Part shown: piece by piece, positions 24,696 to 32,369 of the stretch
Layout: each line of letters opens with the position of its first letter
Numbering within the stretch: the first letter of the stretch is position 1
Origin: Candidatus Collierbacteria bacterium
Lineage (GTDB): Bacteria; Patescibacteriota; Microgenomatia; UBA1400; MFAQ01
NCBI GenBank assembly: GCA_903886255.1
Contig: CAISLM010000078.1
Span: forward strand, 1 to 41,205
Direction of reading: 5' to 3'
DNA length: 41,205 nucleotides
Notes under the pieces: generated by a model
What the model was told of the DNA's origin: nothing
The model's database searches: none
Seen by the model: only the letters and a program-made list of their open reading frames with translations
Program-made: the position numbers and the translations under genes

Positions 24696-25301
24696 ATGCC
24701 CGTTGTTCTAAACCTCGCGAAAGGTCAGACCATGCAGATGCGTGGCGACCTGAAATTCTCCGTTATTATGTTAGGCCTCGGCTGGGATGAGCGTAAGACC
24801 CCCGGCGCCCCCATCGACGTCGATCCGATCGTTATCGGCCGCAACGCCAATGGCGACACCACAGACGGAACCTGGGTCTGTTTCTATAACCAGCCCAAAA
24901 ACGACTGGTGCCAGCACTCCGGCGATAACACCGATGGTGCAGGCGAGTTGGACGCGTCCGGCGATGACGAGCGCATGTGGATCGACCTCACCAAGGTCCC
25001 CAAGGAAATTGTCAGCATCGACCTGGTCATCAACATCTTCGAGGCCAAACAGCGCAACGAAACCTTCGGCGATCTGTCCCGCGGTGTCATCCGCCTGGTC
25101 AACGTGCCGAAAACCGGCGATACTCAGGGCGATGAGAAGATCCGCGTTGATCTGGCCGCCGACCAGTACTTCGAAGCCACCGGCTTCCTCGCCATCACTC
25201 TGAAACGTGCCGGTCCCGCCTGGGAAGTCACCCGCAAAGATCTCACTGATCCCCGCTGGGCAGACACCATGACCGCCGCCAACGCCAACAACAAAGCTTA
25301 A
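24696..25301 (+). CDS. terD: TerD-family Ca2+-binding stress protein (copy 2)
   Basis: This 201-aa TerD domain protein has LGLGWDERKTPGAPIDVDP, VCFYNQPKNDW, the calcium loop HSGDNTDGAGELD..GDDERMWIDL and FGDLSRGVIRLVN. It is clearly paralogous to terD1 (same GDN..D...GDDERMWIDL block), but divergent elsewhere. I chose ATG 24696 because GGAGG lies 5-6 nt before it; the upstream in-frame ATG at 24684 sits ahead of that site. It is strongly GC-rich and is a single gene with its own promoter and terminator. Confidence 0.95.
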   Translation: MPVVLNLAKGQTMQMRGDLKFSVIMLGLGWDERKTPGAPIDVDPIVIGRNANGDTTDGTWVCFYNQPKNDWCQHSGDNTDGAGELDASGDDERMWIDLTKVPKEIVSIDLVINIFEAKQRNETFGDLSRGVIRLVNVPKTGDTQGDEKIRVDLAADQYFEATGFLAITLKRAGPAWEVTRKDLTDPRWADTMTAANANNKA

Positions 25302-25317
25302 CCAGCCTTGATCAACC

Positions 25318-25347
25318 ATCCCGAGACATCGTCTCGGGATTTTTTTA
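25318..25347 (+). terminator. terD2 terminator
   Basis: ATCCCGAGAC pairs with GTCTCGGGAT, followed by a run of T. Confidence 0.92.
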
Positions 25348-25452
25348 TGCAAACGCAAGATATAATAAGCTTATAACTATATACTCTATTGAGTTGAGAT
25401 CAAACCATTTTGTGCCTAAAATATCTATTTATAAACCGAATTCACCTCATTC

Positions 25453-25480
25453 TTGACATCAGCAAAAAGACCTGTATAAT
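25453..25480 (+). promoter_or_regulatory. promoter of the PRTase operon
   Basis: TTGACA (25453-25458), 16-bp spacer, TATAAT (25475-25480). Transcription should start near 25487, giving a 30-nt leader with no Shine-Dalgarno. Confidence 0.8.
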
Positions 25481-25490
25481 ACGCTTTATA

Positions 25491-25510
25491 AAACTGGTAA
25501 TTACTAGTTT
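25491..25510. repeat. 20-bp near-perfect dyad at the PRTase operon start
   Basis: AAACTGGTAATTACTAGTTT is an inverted repeat broken by a single mismatched pair. It covers the predicted transcription start. It could be an operator or a short leader hairpin. Confidence 0.55.
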
Positions 25511-25516
25511 ATTTTT

Positions 25517-26545
25517 ATGAAAACAGAACTCAGAGACAATAATCCGATAAATCTTGAAGGAGAGATCTCAAAACTCCAAAAGAGAAACTTTGCTCATGAA
25601 CTTGGGCAAGGAAAATCTGGCGAAGTTTTAAAAATAACCAGAAACTCCAAAGGAACAATCGTCGCCTCCTCCCCTTTTGACGGCAAAATCTATAGTCGTA
25701 TGAAATATGGCGATCCTGAAGCCATCGAAACCGCCGCTTTGGATGTTTTCAACCGAATTGTAAATGACCCCAAACTTTTATCTCTTTTTGAATTGAACGA
25801 AGTCGTTTTTACCAACGAAGCTAGAGCCGTCCCAACCGCCTCCTTCTGCATAATGGTTTCCTTGGTCAACGATTTCCTCAACCCTTTCTTGACTAAAAAT
25901 GGTCTTAAACCAACGGAAACAGTCAGAAGCGAAAGAGGTGGTGAAATATCCTCAGACGATTATGCTTCCTTATCGATCGAGCAAAGACAAGCCAGAGCCA
26001 AACAAAGAGTTGCCTTCTTTAGCCCAGATAATAAAGCCAAATTGATCGGTAAAAAAGTTATTCTTTTTGACGACCTGGTCATCACCGGAACATATGAAAC
26101 TAACCAAACCAACCTGCTTTTAAACTCCGGTGTTCCAGCTGAAGACATTATTCCACTATATTGGATTCAAATTAGCCCCGAATCGGGAACCAATCCAATA
26201 TTTGAAAAAGAACTAAACCAGTCTGCCGTAAGGTCGCTCAACGATCTCTTTGATATCTTTACAAAGCCGGGAGTTCAACCCAGTGAACGAATAATCAAGT
26301 ATGTTCTTCCTATTACCGATGAGGCTGGTGCTATCGTGCCCGAAAAACAAACAGCACTTCTAAGCTTCTGTGAAAGACTTCTTCTTGGTGATGGCGACGA
26401 ATTAAAGGCCGCAAACGGCCGCGCTACCCTCATCAAACTATTTCAAACCTCGCTGTCACCTGACGGCTTCGGGAAAATGATTCGCTTCAAAGCAGGCTAT
26501 TCGTTAATCGAGAATATTCTAAAATCAATTAATAATAACGCCTAA
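25517..26545 (+). CDS. Ter-associated phosphoribosyltransferase, paralogue 1
   Basis: This 342-aa protein has a type I PRTase core: PRPP-binding loop KVILFDDLVITGTYET (adjacent Asp pair then x-x-TG) at about residues 180-195. It shares with its two downstream paralogues a YSRMKYGDP motif near residue 57 and a C-terminal helical extension ending with 'SPDGFGKM'. This matches the ComF-like PRTases described as part of Ter loci, thought to help make a nucleotide- or nucleoside-like metabolite. It is AT-rich with no Shine-Dalgarno. It leads an operon with the next PRTase (5-bp gap). Confidence 0.85.
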   Translation: MKTELRDNNPINLEGEISKLQKRNFAHELGQGKSGEVLKITRNSKGTIVASSPFDGKIYSRMKYGDPEAIETAALDVFNRIVNDPKLLSLFELNEVVFTNEARAVPTASFCIMVSLVNDFLNPFLTKNGLKPTETVRSERGGEISSDDYASLSIEQRQARAKQRVAFFSPDNKAKLIGKKVILFDDLVITGTYETNQTNLLLNSGVPAEDIIPLYWIQISPESGTNPIFEKELNQSAVRSLNDLFDIFTKPGVQPSERIIKYVLPITDEAGAIVPEKQTALLSFCERLLLGDGDELKAANGRATLIKLFQTSLSPDGFGKMIRFKAGYSLIENILKSINNNA

Positions 26546-26550
26546 AGAAT

Positions 26551-27537
26551 ATGGAAAACAAACAGAACAAAAAGATAAAAAGTTTTGCCGTTTCCACCAT
26601 TTCAAAAATGGAAGATGTGCACCCTATGGATGCCAAAAACTACAGTCGTATGAAATATGGTGATCCAATTGCCACCAGACGATCAGCCATCCAGATTACT
26701 TCACACCTTTTCAGACAGCCCGAAATAACCAAATATATTCATGCCGATAAAACCATCTTTATCACCTCCTCAGCCTATGGTTATGTACCCACAGCCTCAT
26801 ACTCGGTAACTCGCGAAGTTACTAAACTTCTGGCAGCTTCTGGCGTCAAAATCGACAGAATTAAGTTTGTAAGAAATGGTGACTTCTCAACCAATCACTA
26901 TGGTACCCTTTCGGCTGAAGAACGTGCAAAAAAAATGACCAGTCGAAACATACACTTAACCGAAGAAGACTTGGTTAAAATCAAAGACGGGTTTGTTCTC
27001 GTCATCGACGACATCGCCATAACCGGATCTCATGAAAGAAAAATCCACGAAATTCTTTCTCAAACAGAGGCTAGGGATTGGGCCTTTATCTATCTTTACA
27101 AACTAGATACCGAACTCGGCAACAAAATCCCTGAAACCGAGGAACACCTCAATCGAGCCGATATTAAAACCGTCCTGGATTTAATCCCCTTTTTTAGAAT
27201 ATACACCGAATATGATCTCAAACTTAGACTTAATTCTAGAGTCTTAAAGTTCATCTTAACTACAGAGCCGGAAAGCTTCTACGATGTAAGCCACGATGTC
27301 GCTGTCAAGCACCTCAAAGAGTTCTTCGCCCTCATCGATGACAAAATATTAGCTGATGTTTATAGAGCTGCAATGTCTCCCGATGGATATCACGCTGATC
27401 CTAAATTTGCCGAGGGTTTGCACATCCTTCGTGAAGAAATACTCGAAAGACGTGGTTTAAGCCGACTTTTCAACAAAATAATGGCCTCTATCGAAGAAAA
27501 TCTAAATAAAGAGACCGAAACCCCGGTTCTTGCCTAA
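26551..27537 (+). CDS. Ter-associated phosphoribosyltransferase, paralogue 2
   Basis: This 328-aa protein has the same layout as paralogue 1: YSRMKYGDPIATRRSA near residue 27, the base/PRPP pocket GFVLVIDDIAITGSHERK near 150, and a C-terminal helical part containing AAMSPDGYHADP, the equivalent of paralogue 1's SPDGFGKM. The acceptor is unknown. It lies 5 bp after paralogue 1 and 27 bp before the HAD gene, with no Shine-Dalgarno. Confidence 0.85.
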   Translation: MENKQNKKIKSFAVSTISKMEDVHPMDAKNYSRMKYGDPIATRRSAIQITSHLFRQPEITKYIHADKTIFITSSAYGYVPTASYSVTREVTKLLAASGVKIDRIKFVRNGDFSTNHYGTLSAEERAKKMTSRNIHLTEEDLVKIKDGFVLVIDDIAITGSHERKIHEILSQTEARDWAFIYLYKLDTELGNKIPETEEHLNRADIKTVLDLIPFFRIYTEYDLKLRLNSRVLKFILTTEPESFYDVSHDVAVKHLKEFFALIDDKILADVYRAAMSPDGYHADPKFAEGLHILREEILERRGLSRLFNKIMASIEENLNKETETPVLA

Positions 27538-27557
27538 AAACTATCATTAGCTATACT
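27530..27557 (+). promoter_or_regulatory. internal promoter before the HAD gene
   Basis: TTGCCT (27530-27535), 16-bp spacer, TATACT (27552-27557), 7 nt before ATG 27565. This would give a leaderless HAD-PRTase3 transcript in addition to read-through from the operon promoter. Confidence 0.5.
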
Positions 27558-27564
27558 TAAATAT

Positions 27565-28374
27565 ATGGAAAAATTCTCGGCTGCTTTTCTCGATATTGAT
27601 GGCACCCTCATTTCTGATGGTGAAGCAGCTTCGCCCGAAATAAAAAGTGCCCTTGTAAAAATCCATCGTTTGGGATTGAACACCCAAAGAAGTGTTGGTC
27701 AGGCAGAAAAAATATTTGACCGGAAAGAAGTCAATATTTCTCTGCCCAGTATTATCCTTTCCGGAGGAGAAATATGGGATTTAGGCAAAGCCATGATCAA
27801 GGCCTTTCCTCTTCCTCAAGAAACCAGAAATGGTTTATCTGACATTGTCATGAATCACAGGGAAGACATTGCTCTTGCCCGCTTTTATCCCAAAGGTGAC
27901 CGACATATCCACTTTTACGTTGCGAATGACGAATTGGAGGCTAAATTTGCTGCTTTATATAAATCAACCAATTCTTTCGGAAAAATGACTCGGAACATCG
28001 ATGAATTTTCTAAATGGCTAAAAGAAACCGAAACTTGTATGGTTACCATTCGGACCCTTAAAAAAACTGACATTCAGTTTCCCAAAGCTCTTCGCGATAA
28101 TATTGAAACTGATCCTTCCTCAAAAACTGACTATGTCATTACAGATAAAGGGGTTCGTAAAGCTACATCCCTACTTTGGCTTTGTGAATACCTCGGCATT
28201 GACCCCGCCAAGGTTCTCACCGCTGGAGATAATCCTGCCGTAGATTCGGAAGTATTCAAACACACTTTTGGCATCTCCGTTGCTCCCGAAATACTTCCTT
28301 ACGCCAAAATAAACGTCAAAACAGTTCAGGAACTTGCATCTTTATTAGATAATATTTTTTCTAACAATGAATAA
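27565..28374 (+). CDS. HAD-superfamily phosphatase of the Ter cluster
   Basis: This 269-aa Cof-type HAD protein has motif I FLDIDGTLISDG at residues 8-19 (nucleophile Asp and general-acid Asp), a C2-type cap (about 80-180), a motif III Lys in KGVRKATSLLWL, and motif IV TAGDNPAVDSEVF. It presumably dephosphorylates a sugar-phosphate or nucleotide intermediate made by the neighbouring PRTases; HAD enzymes are recognised partners in Ter biosynthetic modules. Its last 8 bp overlap the start of the third PRTase (ATGAATAA), so the two are translationally coupled. Confidence 0.88.
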   Translation: MEKFSAAFLDIDGTLISDGEAASPEIKSALVKIHRLGLNTQRSVGQAEKIFDRKEVNISLPSIILSGGEIWDLGKAMIKAFPLPQETRNGLSDIVMNHREDIALARFYPKGDRHIHFYVANDELEAKFAALYKSTNSFGKMTRNIDEFSKWLKETETCMVTIRTLKKTDIQFPKALRDNIETDPSSKTDYVITDKGVRKATSLLWLCEYLGIDPAKVLTAGDNPAVDSEVFKHTFGISVAPEILPYAKINVKTVQELASLLDNIFSNNE

Positions 28375-29299
28375 TGGTATTGGTATTCTTTCGGTTCACG
28401 ATCTAACCATTGATAACAATGGCAATTATGTTGACTTAAAAACAGGCGAAAATAAAAACGATATCGCCAAAAAATATAGTTTTATGAAGTTTGGCAGTGT
28501 AAATGAAATAGATGAGGCTGCCGAGGAAATTTATCAAAAGATACTAAACAACTTTGACAAATACGAACCATTTTTTCAAAAAATTAAACAGGCTAATCAA
28601 TATGTTGTTATCGCTGCCCCTGGTTATCGAAATGTCGAATCAGCCTCGAATTCCCTTATTGAGAAAGCGATAAAAAAACTAAATATCGTTCTCTCGCTAA
28701 AAAATCTTCCCACTATTATCATCATTAAACTGCCCCGCCTTGAATCGAATAAGGCTAACTATGCAGCTCTTACCGCAGAAGAAAGACAGTTAATTTCTGC
28801 AACTAAGCATCAAATTGTTCCCGGTAAAGAATTCTTTCAGTTCCCAATTCATTTTATTTTTGGTGATGATGTAAAAATTACCGGAGCAACCGCACAAAGG
28901 GCACAAACTGCAGTCGAAAAGTTGGGAAGTAAATCTTTCTCCGAGATTTATTGGATTTCTCTTGACCCGGAATTAACTTCTAAGTTCCCGGAAATCGAAG
29001 ACAAAATCAATCAATACCAAGTAAAAATCGAGCTCAACGAAGATATTGAATATATCCTAAATCAGGAAGGCTTTCAGCCGGTCCAAAGGCTAATTCGTCT
29101 AGTTTTATGCGAACAAACCAGGAATTCCCTATCTGATTTCCTTAAAAACAAAGTCTCAAACAACAGTCTCAAAAAGCTTTATATTGCTGCACACAACAAC
29201 GACTACCCAAAAAATGTTAAATATGAAGCCTCAGTCACAATTCTGAATCAAGAAATGATTGAGAGGAACTTGGTCACTCCTGAAGGCTATCTCAGATAA
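28367..29299 (+). CDS. Ter-associated phosphoribosyltransferase, paralogue 3
   Basis: This 310-aa protein has the diverged family motif YSFMKFGSVNEIDEAA near residue 38, a PRPP loop FHFIFGDDVKITGATAQ near 163, and a helical C-terminus. It is the most diverged of the three: the strand before the loop is less hydrophobic, and SPDG is replaced by NNDYPKN. The DD..TG residues are intact, so it is probably active. It overlaps the HAD gene by 8 bp and is the last gene of the operon. No obvious terminator follows before the ATPase promoter. Confidence 0.8.
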   Translation: MNNGIGILSVHDLTIDNNGNYVDLKTGENKNDIAKKYSFMKFGSVNEIDEAAEEIYQKILNNFDKYEPFFQKIKQANQYVVIAAPGYRNVESASNSLIEKAIKKLNIVLSLKNLPTIIIIKLPRLESNKANYAALTAEERQLISATKHQIVPGKEFFQFPIHFIFGDDVKITGATAQRAQTAVEKLGSKSFSEIYWISLDPELTSKFPEIEDKINQYQVKIELNEDIEYILNQEGFQPVQRLIRLVLCEQTRNSLSDFLKNKVSNNSLKKLYIAAHNNDYPKNVKYEASVTILNQEMIERNLVTPEGYLR

Positions 29300-29339
29300 T
29301 TTTCCTACCTATAGGCCTACATTAAGCCATCTTATAGTA

Positions 29340-29368
29340 TTGACACCGCTAAACTATAGAGATATAAT
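29340..29368 (+). promoter_or_regulatory. promoter of the P-type ATPase gene
   Basis: TTGACA (29340-29345), 17-bp spacer, TATAAT (29363-29368): perfect consensus. It predicts a ~150-nt leader. Confidence 0.9.
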
Positions 29369-29402
29369 ATCCAAGAATAAAAAATTCTCGTTCTTTGACA
29401 AG

Positions 29403-29480
29403 CTTGTCCTAGGCACAAAGCCCCTTATAAATAGTGGGTTTTGAACCTAGGTCAAGAATACTTTTGTAAAGACCTTAGGC
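29403..29480 (+). promoter_or_regulatory. structured leader of the P-type ATPase gene
   Basis: CTTGTCCTAGG (29403-29413) pairs with CCTAGGTCAAG (29446-29456), one mismatch. Inside, AAAGCCC pairs with GGGTTTT (one G-U). The 3' arm AGGTC (29449-29453) could alternatively pair with GACCT in AAAGACCTTAGGC (29468-29480). The order of elements (outer stem, CAAAG, inner stem, TTTT, outer stem) repeats that of terF and terD1. Confidence 0.65.
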
Positions 29481-29525
29481 ATCATATCCGTCCCCCATAT
29501 TCACCATTCGAAAAGGAGATGTGCC

Positions 29526-32288
29526 ATGGCTGACAAGCCTAATTTACCCTCTGAACCTGTCGCGATCGTCGCGACCCCCTGGGCCAAGAGTGCCGAAGTG
29601 GTACTCGAAGCTCTGGATACCCAAACCGATGGTCTATCCATCGCCGAAGTTGAGACGCGCACCGAAAAGTATGGTCGCAACGCATTCCCCGAACCCCCGA
29701 AGGAAGGTTTCTTCGCCGGCCTGAAAAAAGCGTTCTCCGATCCCATGACCAAGCTCCTCCTGGTCTGCGCCGCCCTGACTTCAGTCGTGGGTATTATCTT
29801 CAAGCAGGTCGACCCGTTTATCCAGGCGGCCTTCATTGTGGCCATCGTTATCCTCATGGTGGTTGTGGCATGGATCCAGGACAAAAAGGCCGATGAAAGT
29901 ATGAAGAAGCTAAAGGATTCCCTGATGCTTCTCACTACGGTCATCCGCCAAGGCGCCGATCAGAAAATTACCACTGACCGCGTTGTTCCTGGAGACGTCA
30001 TCGTCCTCAAAGCCGGTGACAAAGTTCCCGCCGACGCCCGGATCCTAACTAGCGAACGCGCTGAAGTTGACGAGTCTCCATTCACGGGTGAGTCCAAGCC
30101 GGTTAAGAAAACCAACTCTTCCGTCCTGGAAGACAACACGCCCCTTTCCGCACGCAGCAACTGTGTCTTTAGCGGCTCCAAGCTGCTAAGTGGCACCATC
30201 ACCGCTGTTGTGTTCGGTACCGGCCTTTCCACTGAGCTGGGCAAGATCCACGATCTCCTCGAAAAAACCGAGGACGAAAAGACCCCCCTTCAAGCTCAAC
30301 TGGACGATCTGGCCGAATGGCTTGGTAGCACCACTCTCAAAGTTTGTGGTATCGTCGCTGCCGTTTATCTGGTACGCGATTGGAGGATCTTCTATGATCT
30401 CTTCATCGCTGTCCGAACCGGCGTCGCCGTCCTGCCTGCCATCACCGCCACCTTCTTGGCCCTGGCCAACACCGCCATAATTGCTGTCGCCCTGGCCATT
30501 GCCTTCATTCCTGAGGCTCTGCCGGCCGTCATCACAATGGCCCTGGCCTTCGCCTCCGGCGAAATGCAAAAAGAAGGTGCTCTGGTCCGCAAGTTGAGCG
30601 CAGCCGAAACTCTCGGCGCAGCCACAGACGTCTGCACCGACAAAACGGGCACGATTACTGAAGGCAAAATGACCGTTACCGGCATCTGGACCCTGAAATA
30701 CGGGGCTCAAAAAGCCAGCGACGCCATGAAGCTCACTGAAACGCCTGAAGTTCATCGCGTTATCGACGTTGCCCGCATTTGCACCAATCTGCAGTCGGCT
30801 ACCGAAGAGGCAATCGCTACCCTGGCCAAGCTGGCTGGGTTCGAGGTGTTCGCGACAAACGACAGCCGCCGCCTCAAGGAAGCTCCTTTCAATAGCTCCC
30901 GCAAGCGGATGTCCGTCCTCTTTACCCTCGACGGCAAGACAAACCTCTATGCCAAGGGCGCTCCCGAACGCATCATTGAACGTTGCAAGTTCGCCCTCAT
31001 CGGCGAAGAGACTGTCGTTCTGACCGCAGAAATGCGCCAACAGATCGATGATGCGATCGAAGTCTATCAATTGAAGGGTATGCGCTGCCTGGCCTTCGCC
31101 GATCGAGAAATTCGCCATCACAATGGCGAAGAGTTGGAAACCTTCGAGACCGACCTCACCTTCATCGGCGTCGTCGTTCTATCCGACCCCATCCGCGCCG
31201 AAGTACCCGGAACAGTTCGTAAGCTCCAAGGCGCCGGCGTCACCCCTCGCATGATCACTGGCGATAGCCAGCAGGTCGCCTGGGCAATCGCCCGCGAAGC
31301 CGGAATTCTACCGGAAAGCGCCGCGGTTGAAGATGTTTTGCTTTGCGGCTTCCTGGATGGATACAGCCCTGAAAAGCTGGACGAAGTTCCCCAGGATCTG
31401 AAAGATTGTGTCGTTTCGACTGTGGCTTTCGCCCGTGCCGAACCAATTCACAAGATCCTGATCGTCAGCATTCTCAAAGAAGCCGGTCGCATCGTCGCCA
31501 TGACCGGTGATGGTATCAACGACGCTCCCGCCCTCAAAGCTGGGCACGTTGGCATCGCCATGGTTGAGGGCACGGACATTACCAAGGAAGTCGCCGATAT
31601 CGTCCTCACCAAGGGTTACGAAGCCATCGCCGGCGCCGTCAAGATCGGCCGCGTGGTCTACGATCGCACCCGCCTCTATGCGCACGCTCTCCTGAGCACC
31701 AACGCTGTCGAGGTTGGCTTCTTCGTCGTTTCCGCCATTGTCGGCTGGCTCGCCCCCTGGACTGCAGTTCAATTACTGTGGATCAACGTTCTGGGCGATT
31801 CCTGGCTCTCCATGGCTCTGGCCACCGAGAAGCCGGAAGGCGATGTTATGCTCCGCAAGCCACAGGATCCGAAGGTCAAGTTCATTAATAAATACATGTT
31901 GACCTCCATAGTGATCCAGTTGGTCGTCGTTAGCGCCCTGCTTTCGATCGGCCACATCCTGGTGACCCACATGGCCCCAGTCGGCGTAGACATCACCCCA
32001 TACTATTATGGTATGGCCATGATCGGTTTCATGGTCCAAAAGGTGGCGAGAAGCAGTTTCACCGCCCGCTCACTGGGTAAGTCGATCTTCCAGATCGGCT
32101 TCTTCACCAACCCATGGACCATCGCCGCCGCCGCGCTGACCACCGCCCTAACTGTGGTTGCCTTCCTCATCCCCTACTTCAACCTGGCCACCACACTGCC
32201 GCTACTTCTCTGCGGCTTCGGCCTCGGCCTCATTCCGGCCGTAGTTGAAGAAGTCTACAAGGCGATTCGTCGCCATTCACAAAAGTAA
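29526..32288 (+). CDS. P2-type (Ca2+-type) cation-transporting ATPase
   Basis: This 920-aa P-type ATPase is full length. In order it has an N-terminal cation_ATPase_N domain, helices M1-M2, the actuator domain with PGDVI and TGES (187-190), PEALPAV in M4 (329-335, the ion-binding Glu of P2 pumps), the phosphorylation motif CTDKTGT with Asp372, a nucleotide-binding domain, TGDGINDAP (660-668), and six C-terminal helices. It resembles SERCA/PMCA-like calcium pumps, a known partner of TerD systems. AAGGAG lies 7 nt before the ATG. It is strongly GC-rich and single-gene, with a structured leader and terminator, suggesting metal-responsive control. Confidence 0.95.
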   Translation: MADKPNLPSEPVAIVATPWAKSAEVVLEALDTQTDGLSIAEVETRTEKYGRNAFPEPPKEGFFAGLKKAFSDPMTKLLLVCAALTSVVGIIFKQVDPFIQAAFIVAIVILMVVVAWIQDKKADESMKKLKDSLMLLTTVIRQGADQKITTDRVVPGDVIVLKAGDKVPADARILTSERAEVDESPFTGESKPVKKTNSSVLEDNTPLSARSNCVFSGSKLLSGTITAVVFGTGLSTELGKIHDLLEKTEDEKTPLQAQLDDLAEWLGSTTLKVCGIVAAVYLVRDWRIFYDLFIAVRTGVAVLPAITATFLALANTAIIAVALAIAFIPEALPAVITMALAFASGEMQKEGALVRKLSAAETLGAATDVCTDKTGTITEGKMTVTGIWTLKYGAQKASDAMKLTETPEVHRVIDVARICTNLQSATEEAIATLAKLAGFEVFATNDSRRLKEAPFNSSRKRMSVLFTLDGKTNLYAKGAPERIIERCKFALIGEETVVLTAEMRQQIDDAIEVYQLKGMRCLAFADREIRHHNGEELETFETDLTFIGVVVLSDPIRAEVPGTVRKLQGAGVTPRMITGDSQQVAWAIAREAGILPESAAVEDVLLCGFLDGYSPEKLDEVPQDLKDCVVSTVAFARAEPIHKILIVSILKEAGRIVAMTGDGINDAPALKAGHVGIAMVEGTDITKEVADIVLTKGYEAIAGAVKIGRVVYDRTRLYAHALLSTNAVEVGFFVVSAIVGWLAPWTAVQLLWINVLGDSWLSMALATEKPEGDVMLRKPQDPKVKFINKYMLTSIVIQLVVVSALLSIGHILVTHMAPVGVDITPYYYGMAMIGFMVQKVARSSFTARSLGKSIFQIGFFTNPWTIAAAALTTALTVVAFLIPYFNLATTLPLLLCGFGLGLIPAVVEEVYKAIRRHSQK

Positions 32289-32296
32289 TTTGTAAT

Positions 32297-32326
32297 GCCC
32301 TGCATGAAAATGCAGGGCTTTTTTTA
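32297..32326 (+). terminator. terminator of the ATPase gene
   Basis: GCCCTGCAT-GAAA-ATGCAGGGC followed by TTTTTTT. Confidence 0.93.
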
Positions 32327-32357
32327 TCCCCAAACCATACCGGATAGTTTACAAATG

Positions 32358-32363
32358 TATACT
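32358..32363 (+). promoter_or_regulatory. -10 box for the leaderless EamA gene
   Basis: TATACT lies 6 nt before the ATG at 32370. In-frame ATGs upstream are excluded because they fall before this box or inside the terminator. Confidence 0.55.
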
Positions 32364-32369
32364 TTATAT

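Noticed and set aside
22384..25358. Other long minus-strand ORFs opposite telA, terF and terD2
   Set aside because: They have the same cause: codon bias of GC-rich genes. Products are low-complexity or lack any motif.
30186..31121. 311-codon minus-strand ORF inside the ATPase gene
   Set aside because: The GC-rich coding strand leaves the opposite frame open; no start signals, no recognisable domain, and it lies entirely within the ATPase catalytic core.
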